Below, one piece after another: positions 42,197-51,295 of a stretch of 64,000 nucleotides of DNA. The translations under genes were made by a program, and so were the position numbers. Numbering within the stretch: the stretch's first letter is position 1; the number at the start of each line of letters is the position of its first letter. Below the pieces are notes generated by a model, which made no database searches, was not told the DNA's origin, and saw only the letters and a list, made by a program, of their open reading frames with translations. This stretch comes from Saccharibacillus alkalitolerans (GTDB lineage: Bacteria; Bacillota; Bacilli; Paenibacillales; Paenibacillaceae), in the NCBI RefSeq assembly GCF_011090185.1, contig NZ_JAAFGS010000002.1, forward strand, positions 62,001 through 126,000, given 5' to 3'.

Positions 42197-43948
42197 TTGA
42201 AAGGCAAAGAACTGCTCAAAGACTACGTCACCGCCCATATTCCCGGCTATCTGCTGGCCGTGCTGCTGATTATCGTCGCCAACGCCGTGCAGTCCGCGCT
42301 GCCGCTCGTATTGGGGCGGTTTACGGACGATCTTCAGGCAGGCGCGCTGAATTACGGGTCCGTCACGGACTTCGCGCTTCTGCTGCTCGGGATCGGGATC
42401 GCGTACGGCGTGCTGTTCGGGCTCGGCCAGTACCAGGTCATGCGCCTCGGCCGGCGTTTCGAATTCGAAGTGCGCCAGAAGCTCTTCGGCAAATTTTCGA
42501 CGCTGAGCGAGCACTTTTTTTCCAAACAGGGAACGGGCAAACTGCTCAGCTACGTGACGAACGACGTCCAGTCGGTGCGCGAGTCCATCTCGAACGGCGT
42601 CACCCAGACGACCAACGCGGTCGTGCTGCTGCTGTCCTGTATCGTCATGATGATGATCGGCGGCATCCCGCTGTCGCTCATTCTGATCTGCATCAGTCCG
42701 CTCGTGTTCATCCCGCTCATCGTCGTGCGCATCGGACCGCAGATCCGCGAGCGATCGATGAACGTGCAGGAGTCGCTCGCGGGCATGACCGAATCGGCGG
42801 AAGAACAATTCGGCGGCATCCGGGTCAGCAAGACGTTCGGAACGGAGCAAATCGCAGAGAACCGTTTCGGCGAAAAAGTGGATCAGATCCGCGGCGCCCA
42901 GCTTTTTCTCGTCCGGCTGTCTTCGCTGTTCCAAGCGTCCATCCCGTTTCTCGGCGCCCTGTCGCTCGTGCTCGCGCTGCTGATCGGCGGGACGCAGACG
43001 CTGAACGGCAATATCACGCTCGGCAGCTTCGTGTCCCTTACGCTGTATATGCGCATCATCGTCGGTCCTCTCCAGCAGATCGGCAACGTGATCAATATGA
43101 TGCAGCGTTCCGGCGCCTCGCTCGAGCGGGTCAACCGCCTGATGAACGAAGAGCCCGACGTTCAGGACGCGGAAAACGCCAAAACGCTCGATCGGCCGGA
43201 GGAAATCCGGTTCGAGCATCTGACGTTCGCCTATCCGGGCAGCCGCGAGCCGGCGCTCCGGGACATTAACCTGACGATCCGGCCCGGGCAGACCGTCGGC
43301 ATCGTCGGGCGTACCGGCAGCGGCAAAACGACGCTCGTCAAGCTGCTGCTGCGCGTCTACGAATCGCCTCGCGGCACGCTCTTTTTCGGCGGAACGGACA
43401 TTCGCGACCTGTCGCTCGAGAGCCTGCGCGGGCGTCTCGCCTACGTGCCGCAGGACGGCTTCCTGTTCAGTACGACCATCCGCGACAATATCGCTTTCAG
43501 CGATCGGGAAGCGCCGATGGAGAAAGTCGAAAGCGGCGCCAAGCGGGCCATGATCTACGATAATATCGAACGTTTCCCCGAAGGCTTCGAGACCCGGCTC
43601 GGCGAACGCGGCGTGACGCTGTCGGGCGGCCAGCGCCAGCGGACGAGCTTGGCGCGCGGCCTGACCAAGAAGGCGCAGGTGCTGATTCTCGACGACAGCA
43701 TGAGCGCCGTGGATGCCGTGACCGAGACGGGGATTCTCGGCAATCTGATCCGCGAGCGCCGCAGCAAGACGACGATCATCATTTCGCACCGGATCAGCGC
43801 GGTCAAGCATGCGGACGAAATCGTCGTGCTTAGCGAAGGACGGATCGTCCAGCGCGGCACGCACGACGAGCTGCTGCGGCGCGAAGGGGCTTACGCCATG
43901 ATGCACCGGCTGCAGGAGGAGGGACTTCGCCATGACGAATACGAATAA
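42197..43948 (+). CDS. ABC exporter half, BmrC/YheI-like, degenerate-site partner, 583 aa
   Basis: Six membrane helices (about 15-310) are followed by an ATPase domain. Walker A is GRTGSGKTTL (about 371-380), the signature LSGGQRQRTSLARG is canonical, and Walker B is VLILDDSMSAVD. The catalytic Glu after Walker B is Asp (LILDD), the mark of the degenerate subunit in heterodimeric exporters. The start is TTG at 42197 behind AAAGAGAG. It overlaps the partner gene by 17 bp and probably exports drugs or peptides. Confidence 0.92.
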   Translation: MKGKELLKDYVTAHIPGYLLAVLLIIVANAVQSALPLVLGRFTDDLQAGALNYGSVTDFALLLLGIGIAYGVLFGLGQYQVMRLGRRFEFEVRQKLFGKFSTLSEHFFSKQGTGKLLSYVTNDVQSVRESISNGVTQTTNAVVLLLSCIVMMMIGGIPLSLILICISPLVFIPLIVVRIGPQIRERSMNVQESLAGMTESAEEQFGGIRVSKTFGTEQIAENRFGEKVDQIRGAQLFLVRLSSLFQASIPFLGALSLVLALLIGGTQTLNGNITLGSFVSLTLYMRIIVGPLQQIGNVINMMQRSGASLERVNRLMNEEPDVQDAENAKTLDRPEEIRFEHLTFAYPGSREPALRDINLTIRPGQTVGIVGRTGSGKTTLVKLLLRVYESPRGTLFFGGTDIRDLSLESLRGRLAYVPQDGFLFSTTIRDNIAFSDREAPMEKVESGAKRAMIYDNIERFPEGFETRLGERGVTLSGGQRQRTSLARGLTKKAQVLILDDSMSAVDAVTETGILGNLIRERRSKTTIIISHRISAVKHADEIVVLSEGRIVQRGTHDELLRREGAYAMMHRLQEEGLRHDEYE

Positions 43949-45758
43949 AGCGGAAGCGCCGGCCGGGGGCAAAGTTCCGCAGGAAGCCAAGCTCTCCGCC
44001 TCTTCGACGCTGAAGCTGTTAATGAGCTACGCCAAGCCGCATAAGCTGGCCTTCCTCGGGGTGGCGTTCTGCGCGCTGCTGGGCATCGCCGCCGAGCTGC
44101 TGCAGCCGCTGCTCGTCCAGATCGCGATCGACAACCATATCGTCAAAGGCGAAGCCGGCGGCGCGCTCGTAAAGCTCGGCCTGCTCTATCTGGGCATCGC
44201 CGTCGTCAGCTTCGTCTTCACCTATTTGCAGAACAATCTGCTGCAGTACGCGGGACAAAGCATCGTCGCCCGCATCCGCAAAGACCTGTTCGGGCATATT
44301 TCGAAAATGTCCATGTCGTTCTTCGATCGGACGCACAGCGGCAGCCTGGTCACGAACGTGTCGAACGATACGGAAACGATCAGCCAATTTTTCACCCAGG
44401 TGCTGCTGAGCCTCGTGCGCGACGGGATGATGCTGATTCTGATCGTCGTCCTGATGTTCAGCCTCGATGCCGAATTGGCCGCCTTTTCCATGCTGATCCT
44501 GCCGGTCATCTTCGTCGTCGCCGCTCTGTTCCGCTCTTATCTGCGCAGCACGTACCAGCAGGCGCGCAGCCGGCTGTCGAGACTGATCGCCTTCACCGCC
44601 GAGAATCTGTCGGGCATGGGCTTGATCCAGTCTTTCCGTCAGGAGGAAGAACAGCTGGGCCGCTTCACCGAGCAGAACCGAAATTACTGGAACGCCAACC
44701 TGCGGCAGATCCGCTCGAACGTTCTGTTCAACCGCACGTTCGACATTCTGGGCAACGCGGCGCTCGTCCTGATGGTCTGGCTGGGCGGGCGCGCCGTGCT
44801 CGGACAGAGCATGGAAGTCGGCGTGCTGTACGCTTTCGTCAGCTATATCCGTCAGTTTTTCCAGCCGATCAACCAGATTACGATGCAGTGGAACACGTTC
44901 CAGTCGACGACCGTGGCGGTGGAGCGCATTCAGCGGGTACTGGAGACGAAGCCGGACGTGCCGGAACCGACGGAAAAGGAACGGCTGCCGTTCGAGGCTC
45001 CGTCCATCCGCGGCCAAGTGGATTTCCGGGACGTGACGTTCGGCTACCGGGCGGACCGCCCTGTGCTGAAGAAGCTGAACCTGCGTATCAAAGCCGGCGA
45101 GATGATCGGGGTCGTAGGAACGACAGGGGCGGGCAAAAGCACGCTGATCAGCCTGCTGAACCGATTCTACGACGTCGACGAAGGCTCGGTCGAGATCGAC
45201 GGTATCGATATTCGCCGAATTGCCGGCAGCGATCTGCATGCCGCCGTCGGCCTGATCCAGCAGGATCCTTATCTGTTCTCCGGCTCGATCGTCGATAACG
45301 TGCGACTGTTCCGCGAAGATATCACCCGCGAGCAGGTCATCGAGGCCTGCCGCTTCGTCGGCGCGCATCCCATGATCTTGAGGCTGCCGGGCGGCTACGA
45401 TACCCATCTGTCGGAGCGCGGCAGCGGGCTGTCGGCGGGCGAACGCCAGCTGATCTCCTTCGCCCGGATCGTCGTTTTCCGTCCGAAAATTCTGATTCTG
45501 GACGAGGCGACGGCCAATCTCGATTCGGAAACGGAAAAATTGGTGCAGGAAGCGCTGACCTCCGTATCGCAGGGACGCACGACCGTCGTCATCGCCCACC
45601 GCCTGTCGACGATCATGCACGCCGACCGCATCCTGGTCATGCAGGACGGCCGGTTGACCGAGCAGGGGACGCATACTCAACTGCTCGCGCGCGGCGGTCA
45701 TTACGCCGAACTGTATCGGCATGCGCGTCAGTCCGGACGGGAGCAGCTGCCCGGCTGA
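43932..45758 (+). CDS. ABC exporter half, BmrD/YheH-like, consensus-site partner, 608 aa
   Basis: Six membrane helices precede the ATPase domain. Walker A is GTTGAGKSTL (about 394-403) and Walker B LILDEATANLDSET keeps the catalytic Glu, but the signature is LSAGERQLISFAR instead of LSGGQ. With the first subunit this yields one complete and one defective ATP site, as in BmrC/BmrD and TM287/288. GAGGAGGG precedes ATG 43932. Confidence 0.93.
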   Translation: MTNTNKAEAPAGGKVPQEAKLSASSTLKLLMSYAKPHKLAFLGVAFCALLGIAAELLQPLLVQIAIDNHIVKGEAGGALVKLGLLYLGIAVVSFVFTYLQNNLLQYAGQSIVARIRKDLFGHISKMSMSFFDRTHSGSLVTNVSNDTETISQFFTQVLLSLVRDGMMLILIVVLMFSLDAELAAFSMLILPVIFVVAALFRSYLRSTYQQARSRLSRLIAFTAENLSGMGLIQSFRQEEEQLGRFTEQNRNYWNANLRQIRSNVLFNRTFDILGNAALVLMVWLGGRAVLGQSMEVGVLYAFVSYIRQFFQPINQITMQWNTFQSTTVAVERIQRVLETKPDVPEPTEKERLPFEAPSIRGQVDFRDVTFGYRADRPVLKKLNLRIKAGEMIGVVGTTGAGKSTLISLLNRFYDVDEGSVEIDGIDIRRIAGSDLHAAVGLIQQDPYLFSGSIVDNVRLFREDITREQVIEACRFVGAHPMILRLPGGYDTHLSERGSGLSAGERQLISFARIVVFRPKILILDEATANLDSETEKLVQEALTSVSQGRTTVVIAHRLSTIMHADRILVMQDGRLTEQGTHTQLLARGGHYAELYRHARQSGREQLPG

Positions 45759-45855
45759 CAGCCCTTTGCGGGCTGCCGGTTCTGCGGGAAACGAGTTCCC
45801 GGCCGTGCGGGCACCCGGCGCGGAACGGAGCCGCGCGCCGATCGGCCGGCATGCG

Positions 45856-45889
45856 AAAAACCCGTAACCATTTTGGTTACGGGTTTTTT
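45856..45889. terminator. Bidirectional terminator
   Basis: AAAAACCCGTAACC and GGTTACGGGTTTTT arms around ATTTT, ending with a T-run on both strands. Confidence 0.92.
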
Positions 45890-45923
45890 GTGTCCGCTTT
45901 TGGCGGATTCGCAGGCTCTGCCG

Positions 45924-48821
45924 TCAATCGGCAATCACCCTGGAAGCGTTCAGCAGCGCCTTTATCCGCTCGACGACCAGTTCCATGTCCAGCGGCTTGC
46001 TCAAATAATCGGAAGCTCCGGCGTTCAAACATTTCTCCCGGTCTTCCTTCATCGCCTTCGCGGTCAAAGCCAGAATCGGGATATGCGCCAGCCCCGGAAC
46101 GAGACGAATGCGGCGCATCGTTTCCAGACCGTCCAATTCCGGCATCATGATGTCCATGAAGATCATGTCGAACGGACCTTCCGCATGAAGCTTATCCAGC
46201 GCGTCCAGACCGGTCAACGCAACCGTAATATTATCCACGCCGTGATTCTCAAGCATGCTTGTCAGCGCATAGACGTTGCGGATATCGTCGTCGACGATCA
46301 TCATCCGCATCCCCTCGAACGGCATCTCCGTCCGGCCGGTCGTCTTGGGAAACGGCGTTCCGCCGTTATACGGACCTCCGGTCTCTCCGCCTTCCGAATC
46401 CGGCACGATCCGGACTGCGTCCGCGCGGCCGGAGAGCAGCCGTTCGCGATCGTTTCCGGGCGTAAACTTTCCGTTCGTATCCGACTCCGGCTTGTCCGGC
46501 GGCAGCGCATCCGTCCATTCCGTTTTGCCCGCCAGCGAACGGCGCACGCTGAGCGGAATGAACAGATCGGCGAGCTCTTCGTCGTCTTTGATGCACGGCA
46601 GGTACAGACAGAATGTGCTTCCGGCGCCGTATCGGCTTTCCAGGGTGATCTCTCCGCCGAGCAGCGCGGCCAACTGCGTCGAAATGGACAGGCCCAGCCC
46701 CGTGCCTCCGTATTTGCGGGCGATCGTGCCGTCCGCCTGTTGGAACGCCTCGAAGATCAGCTGACGATTCTCCTCCGTGATGCCGATCCCGGTATCGCTG
46801 ACGCTGAACGCCAGCTGATCGTAAGCGGCGCCTTCGGGACTCATCCGCTTGCCCGGCACCCGTCCGATGCGAAGCACCACTTCGCCGTGTTCCGTGAATT
46901 TGAACGCGTTCGAGAGCAGATTCCGCAGAATTTGCTGCAGCCGAAGCTCGTCGGTAAAGATAAGGCCCGGCACGTTATCTTCGATCTCGATCCGGAAATC
47001 GAGCCCTTTGCGGACGGCAAGTTCCTCGAAGTAGCGGTTCATGTCCGCAGCCACTTTGGCCAGATCGACCAGTCCCAGGTCAATATCCATTTTGCCGGCT
47101 TCCACCTTGGACAGATCGAGAATGTCGTTGATCAGACTGAGCAGGTCCTTGCCGGAGGCATAGATGCTGGAGGCGTATTCCTGCTCTTTCGCGGTCAGCG
47201 TCCGACCTTCGTTCTCGGCCAAAATCTGCGACAGAACCAGCATGCTGTTGAGCGGCGTACGCAGCTCATGCGACATGTTCGCCAAAAATTCCGATTTGTA
47301 CTTCGAGCTGATCTGCAGCTGCTGCGCATATTTTTCGATTTCCCGCGCGGCGGTCTCCGCCTCGTGTTTTTGGGAAGACAGCTGTTCGTTGATGCTCTCC
47401 AGTTCGTCCCGCTGCGTCATCAGTTCCTGCGATTGAACCTGAAGCTCCTCGGATTGCACCTGCAGTTCCTCCGACTGCACCTGAAGCTCTTCGTTCAGCG
47501 TCTGGGATTCGCGGTACAGGCGCTCGATTTCCTGGCGGGCTTCGACGGATTCCAGCGTGCTGCCGAGCAGCTCGGCTTTGCGTTCGAGCCGCTCGATCTC
47601 GTCCCGGGTAAACGGCTTGGCCGACGCCCATTCGATAACGGCTTTGACCGCTCCGCCGTAGCAGGCGGGAACAAGCAGCACTTCGGCCGAGTCCGCCGCT
47701 CCCACGGCCGAAGAGATTTTGACGTAATCGGAAGGAACGTCCCGCAGATGTATCGTTTTGCCTTCGACGGCGCAGCGTCCGATCAGGCCTTCGCCGAAAG
47801 GGATTTCGACATTTCCGGTCCGCATCGCATGTTCGGCATCTTCGGCGATCGCCGCCGTTTTCAGCAGGGTATGCCGGGAAGAATCCGCCGAATAGAAGAC
47901 GCCTACCGGAATGCCGGTCGACTCGGACACCCTCGACATGAACGCTTCCGCCAGCTTCGCGATCGAAGACGAAGACTGCTCCTGCAGCAGTTCCGCCAGC
48001 CGGATCAGGCGCTCCTTATGCTGGTCTTCCGCTTCGATCTTCGCAAGCAGGGCGTTGGTCGACTCGCCCAGATCGCCGACTTCGTCGTTCGAACGGACGT
48101 TGATCCTTTTCCGCAGATCGCCGCCGGCCGTGATGGAACGAATCGCGTCCGTTACGCGGGAGATCGTTTTCGAAATATTGCCCGCAATAGCGAGAGCGGC
48201 CGCGATGGAAACGATCCCGACAAGCGCCCACAAGCCGATCATCGCATAGATCGTTCGGTCGCTCTCCGCTTTAAGCGAGGCTACCCGGGATTCGGTCAAA
48301 GCCTGCTCCTGCTCGCGGAAAGTGTCGAACTGAACGCGAAGCTGGTCCATCTCCCGTTTGCCGGCTTCGCCGGCGAAGAACGAGAGCACCGCCTCGTCTT
48401 CCCCTTCGGACTTCAGTTGGATCGTCCGATCGCCCATCTCGGAGATCCAGTCTTCGACGTTGGCGCGAATGAGACGCAGGCTCTCCTGCTGGGCCGGATT
48501 GTCGCCGACCAGCTCGTACAGCTTGCCGTAACTGGTTTCCCACCGGTTACGGCCGTTATTGTAAGGCTCCAAATAATTGCGGTCCCCGGTCAGCAAATAC
48601 CCCCGCTGGCCGGTCTCCATATCGAGCAAATTTTTCTGCAGCTCGCTGAGCTCGTCGTGAACCGCAATATCATGATTGCTGATAAACGCGTTGGCTTCCT
48701 GCAAACTGCGGACCTGCCCGGATACCGCCAACAGCGATAATCCGAGACAGGCCAAAATAAACAGATATCCGGCCAATATTTTGGCGCGAATATTGAAACG
48801 TCTTATTTTCGGCACCTGCAT
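45924..48821 (-). CDS. Hybrid sensor histidine kinase: CHASE3-HAMP-GAF-HisKA-HATPase-receiver, 965 aa
   Basis: Order of parts: membrane helix (about 13-33), exported CHASE3-like region with LLDMETGQRGYLLTGD, second helix (about 192-212), HAMP, GAF (about 290-430), a coiled coil with three EELQVQS repeats, HisKA (FLANMSHELRTPLNS, His near 515), HATPase (DTGIGI, GGTGLGLSIS) and a C-terminal receiver with FMDIMMPELDG (Asp near 888). It probably passes phosphate onward to an unlinked partner. ATG 48821 is close to its GGAGG. A GTG two codons later has better spacing. Confidence 0.93.
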   Translation of the reverse strand: MQVPKIRRFNIRAKILAGYLFILACLGLSLLAVSGQVRSLQEANAFISNHDIAVHDELSELQKNLLDMETGQRGYLLTGDRNYLEPYNNGRNRWETSYGKLYELVGDNPAQQESLRLIRANVEDWISEMGDRTIQLKSEGEDEAVLSFFAGEAGKREMDQLRVQFDTFREQEQALTESRVASLKAESDRTIYAMIGLWALVGIVSIAAALAIAGNISKTISRVTDAIRSITAGGDLRKRINVRSNDEVGDLGESTNALLAKIEAEDQHKERLIRLAELLQEQSSSSIAKLAEAFMSRVSESTGIPVGVFYSADSSRHTLLKTAAIAEDAEHAMRTGNVEIPFGEGLIGRCAVEGKTIHLRDVPSDYVKISSAVGAADSAEVLLVPACYGGAVKAVIEWASAKPFTRDEIERLERKAELLGSTLESVEARQEIERLYRESQTLNEELQVQSEELQVQSEELQVQSQELMTQRDELESINEQLSSQKHEAETAAREIEKYAQQLQISSKYKSEFLANMSHELRTPLNSMLVLSQILAENEGRTLTAKEQEYASSIYASGKDLLSLINDILDLSKVEAGKMDIDLGLVDLAKVAADMNRYFEELAVRKGLDFRIEIEDNVPGLIFTDELRLQQILRNLLSNAFKFTEHGEVVLRIGRVPGKRMSPEGAAYDQLAFSVSDTGIGITEENRQLIFEAFQQADGTIARKYGGTGLGLSISTQLAALLGGEITLESRYGAGSTFCLYLPCIKDDEELADLFIPLSVRRSLAGKTEWTDALPPDKPESDTNGKFTPGNDRERLLSGRADAVRIVPDSEGGETGGPYNGGTPFPKTTGRTEMPFEGMRMMIVDDDIRNVYALTSMLENHGVDNITVALTGLDALDKLHAEGPFDMIFMDIMMPELDGLETMRRIRLVPGLAHIPILALTAKAMKEDREKCLNAGASDYLSKPLDMELVVERIKALLNASRVIAD

Positions 48822-48840
48822 GCCCTCCGCTTCGTTCAGT

Positions 48841-49161
48841 CTACTCTCGGGTGTCCCGCGAATCGAATCGGCGCGCGCGCTGTTCGAACAGCTGGTTCTC
48901 CAGCATTTCCACCCGTTTACGCTGCCATTCTTCCCGCGCCTGCTTGCCGAGCTGCGGATCATCGTTCCCTTCGTCTTCGCGAATCGTCCACAGATCGCTG
49001 AGCAGGTAATTCTGCACGCGCACCAAGTCGCCGGCAAAAGGGCCGTTCAACCAGAACAGCCCCTCGGGAAGCAGGCGCATCCGGCGGACTCCGTCCGCCG
49101 CTTCCGCAATCTGCCCCAGTTCGATACGATGCAGCATCTGACCGAACGTGTATCGGTCCAT
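48841..49161 (-). CDS. Uncharacterised protein, 106 aa, upstream of the hybrid kinase
   Basis: No family is recognised. It starts MDRYTFGQMLHRIELGQIAE and is followed by a mainly helical, charged protein ending in a Lys/Arg/Glu-rich tail. It lies 1 bp after the cupin gene stop and about 20 bp before the kinase start, so all three genes appear to be one transcript. GCGGAAG is a weak ribosome binding site, suggesting coupling to the cupin gene. Confidence 0.7.
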   Translation of the reverse strand: MDRYTFGQMLHRIELGQIAEAADGVRRMRLLPEGLFWLNGPFAGDLVRVQNYLLSDLWTIREDEGNDDPQLGKQAREEWQRKRVEMLENQLFEQRARRFDSRDTRE

Positions 49162-49162
49162 T

Positions 49163-49633
49163 TTACTTCCGCTCGATCAGCTTGAAGTCGTCGTAATGGA
49201 ACCCGGGCGCCACGATGCAGGAGACGAGCACCGGCTCGTCGCCGAGCGGACGCGCCTTCTGCCACACTTTGCCCGGCACGAGTCCCTGGAAGGATTGGCC
49301 GTTCGCCGCATCCGGACCCAGAATGATTTCTTCTCCGCCTTCGACCGGCTCTTCGCCGTCGCCGCCCAGCGTGAGCGCCAGCGGTCCGCCGGTATGCCAC
49401 AGCCACAGCTCGTCGGAATGCACGACGTGCCATTCCGAAAACTCGCCCGGATGCAGCAGGAAATAAATCGAACTCGCCGCGAAACGGTCTCCCGTATATT
49501 CTTTCGGAAGCACGCTTTGCGGGATTTTGAACGAGGATTTCCACAGTTCTTTATGCCAGCCGCCTTCGACATGGCGTTCGAGTCCCAGCAGTTCGACGAG
49601 CGGGGACAGGGATGTAGGTTGATTGGAATTCAT
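49163..49633 (-). CDS. Cupin_5 (DUF985) family protein, 156 aa
   Basis: A single cupin barrel. The N-terminal LERHVEGGWHKELW and SSIYFLLHPGEFSEWHVVHS, with DELWLWHTGGPL, carry the His and Glu residues that could bind a metal. The C-terminal APGFHYDDFKL is also typical of DUF985. Structures of this family are known but the substrate is not. ATG 49633 has GGAAGGAAG upstream. A longer frame lacks a site. Confidence 0.88.
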   Translation of the reverse strand: MNSNQPTSLSPLVELLGLERHVEGGWHKELWKSSFKIPQSVLPKEYTGDRFAASSIYFLLHPGEFSEWHVVHSDELWLWHTGGPLALTLGGDGEEPVEGGEEIILGPDAANGQSFQGLVPGKVWQKARPLGDEPVLVSCIVAPGFHYDDFKLIERK

Positions 49634-49792
49634 GGTTAGGGATCTTCCTTCCTTATACAAATCCTTATATAGAAGTTTCTGATTCTCAGCATACTATAAG
49701 ACGGGCGATTCGACCAAATAATTTTTGCGATTTGCCGCAGACGTCGGGGTATATAAGGACTGAAATCAAAAAGCTGGAGGAGGCGTACAACG

Positions 49793-50728
49793 ATGCAGCT
49801 GCCGGTCGAAATGAAAAGCGAAATGAGGCGGGCGTTCGAAGCGTGCCGCAAGACGATCGAGGGCTTTCCGGTTCCGTTTGCGGAATGCGGCGTCCGCTAT
49901 CTGGACCGTTTCGATCCGGATCGCGGCGGGGGACCGACGAATTACATCTGCTGCCTGCTCCCCTATTGGCTGCGGCAGGCGGCCGGCATCCCGCTCGAGC
50001 AGTGCCGCCCGATCGCCGAAGCGAACCTTTTCGGCATGCTGCATTTTCATCTTCAGGATGAACGGACGGACCGCGCGGCCGTACTGGACCGTACGCATAT
50101 CGTCTTGTCCCAACTGCTCAACGCGGAAATGATCGCCCGCTATGCGGCGCTGTTCCGCTCGCCCGAAGCGTTCCGAAGCGCTCTGCTCGCCTGCACGGCC
50201 GAATGGGCTTCCGGAATGGCCGCGGAACGGGAATCCGACCCTTTCCCGGAGCGGCAGCAGGACCTCGCCTCCCGCTCGGCCCCCCTTCTGCTCTGCCCGC
50301 TCTCCCTGTTCGAAGAACGCGAAAGCCTGCGCGCCCGGGCGCTGCACGCCGTGCGCGAAACGCTGATTACGCTGCAAATGGCGGACGACTGGGCCGACTA
50401 TGCCGAAGATCTGCGCGAAGGTTCGTATAACAGCCTGGTATCGCTGTACCGGAAGGAACGCGGCCTTCCTGCGGAAACGCCGGTCGAGGCTCGGGAAATC
50501 GGCGACGCCGTCTACGCGGGAGGGCTGCTGGGCCGATATGCGGAATTCGCGGCGCGCAGACAGCTCGAATTGGAGACTTACCGGGAAGATTTCGGGGAAC
50601 TGATCGCTTTCCATGCCGCATTGGCCGGCGATCTCGAACGCATCGCCGCGGGAATCGAAACGGAAAAGCGCGATCTGGCGCAGGGCGGCTTCAGCTACTG
50701 GCTCCTCGGAAACCGGCATCCGTCCTGA
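49793..50728 (+). CDS. Putative class I isoprenoid-synthase-fold protein, 311 aa
   Basis: The protein is predicted almost wholly helical. ITLQMADDWADYAEDLREG (about 192-210) resembles the second Asp-rich motif of class I prenyl/terpene synthase-fold enzymes, and an earlier NYICCLLPYWLRQAAGIP region may face it. A clear first DDxxD motif is not seen. The link to that superfamily is therefore tentative and a non-catalytic role is possible. GGAGGAGG precedes ATG 49793. It stands 213 bp upstream of the NHLP precursor gene, in the same direction. Confidence 0.6.
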   Translation: MQLPVEMKSEMRRAFEACRKTIEGFPVPFAECGVRYLDRFDPDRGGGPTNYICCLLPYWLRQAAGIPLEQCRPIAEANLFGMLHFHLQDERTDRAAVLDRTHIVLSQLLNAEMIARYAALFRSPEAFRSALLACTAEWASGMAAERESDPFPERQQDLASRSAPLLLCPLSLFEERESLRARALHAVRETLITLQMADDWADYAEDLREGSYNSLVSLYRKERGLPAETPVEAREIGDAVYAGGLLGRYAEFAARRQLELETYREDFGELIAFHAALAGDLERIAAGIETEKRDLAQGGFSYWLLGNRHPS

Positions 50729-50761
50729 CCCCAACGGCTTCGCGTCATCCTGCCGGCCCGC

Positions 50762-50790
50762 TTGTTTCCTCGGAAAGCGCATGCTATAAT
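50762..50790 (+). promoter_or_regulatory. Sigma-A promoter of the NHLP precursor gene
   Basis: TTGTTT at 50762-50767, 17-base spacer, TATAAT at 50785-50790 with an upstream TG. It predicts a leader of about 145 nt. Confidence 0.72.
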
Positions 50791-50816
50791 CTTCCACAAA
50801 AATACAGACTTTTCAA

Positions 50817-50836
50817 GCCTGCCGATTTCGGCAGGC
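50817..50836 (+). other. Hairpin in the 5' leader of the NHLP gene
   Basis: GCCTGCCGA and TCGGCAGGC are perfect complements with a minimal loop, followed directly by a small CCAG/CTGG stem. There is no T-run. Confidence 0.55.
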
Positions 50837-50941
50837 CCAGGCTCTGGCGTCGCTTGTCTTTCAACGTGCCGGCATTATCTCTTGCTCATCTATTGCCGCG
50901 CGGCCTATCATCGCCAATTCGCACGCGAAAGGATGATTTCA

Positions 50942-51214
50942 ATGACAAACCTGACAAGAGAAGCTGCTCTCAAAACTCAAGTGATTCAAAAAGCATGGGA
51001 GGATCCCGAATTCCGCGCCCGGCTGCTCGCCGATGCCAAGGCGGCGCTGCGCGACGCTTTCGGCGTCGAGCTGCCGGACGGCGTGAAGCTGACGGCGGTC
51101 GAGGAGACGGCGCAGCACTTCTATCTCGTCGTCCCTCCGCATCCTTCGGCCGTTATTCCGCAGGCCGACCGCATCAGCATCGAGCCGGCCGCCATGTGGG
51201 GAACGGGAGGCTGA
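50942..51214 (+). CDS. NHLP leader peptide family RiPP precursor, 90 aa
   Basis: Residues 1-65 match the nitrile-hydratase-like leader: VIQKAWEDPEFRARLLADAK, then AFGVELPDGVKLTAVEET, then HFYLVVPP. The tail PHPSAVIPQADRISIEPAAM ends in WGTGG. Family precursors usually have a Gly-Gly cut at the leader end. Here the protein stops at that GG, so there is no separate core after it. Either the product is the leader-like body itself, or a core was lost. AAAGGATG precedes ATG 50942. No maturation or export gene is adjacent. Confidence 0.85.
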   Translation: MTNLTREAALKTQVIQKAWEDPEFRARLLADAKAALRDAFGVELPDGVKLTAVEETAQHFYLVVPPHPSAVIPQADRISIEPAAMWGTGG

Positions 51215-51295
51215 CCGTCCGGCAGTCCCTTTTCGAGCCCGATACGACCATCCGCGCGCAAAGAGCGGGAACCCCGCGGCGTCCGTCCGGGCCTC

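Noticed and set aside
41834-43990. 718-codon minus-strand frame antisense to the BmrC-like exporter
   Set aside because: It is opposite a clear ABC exporter with intact motifs and has no domain of its own.
45873-48740. Very long plus-strand open frame antisense to the hybrid kinase
   Set aside because: It is the GC-biased mirror of a strongly conserved kinase gene. Its translation has no recognisable domains and no ribosome binding site.
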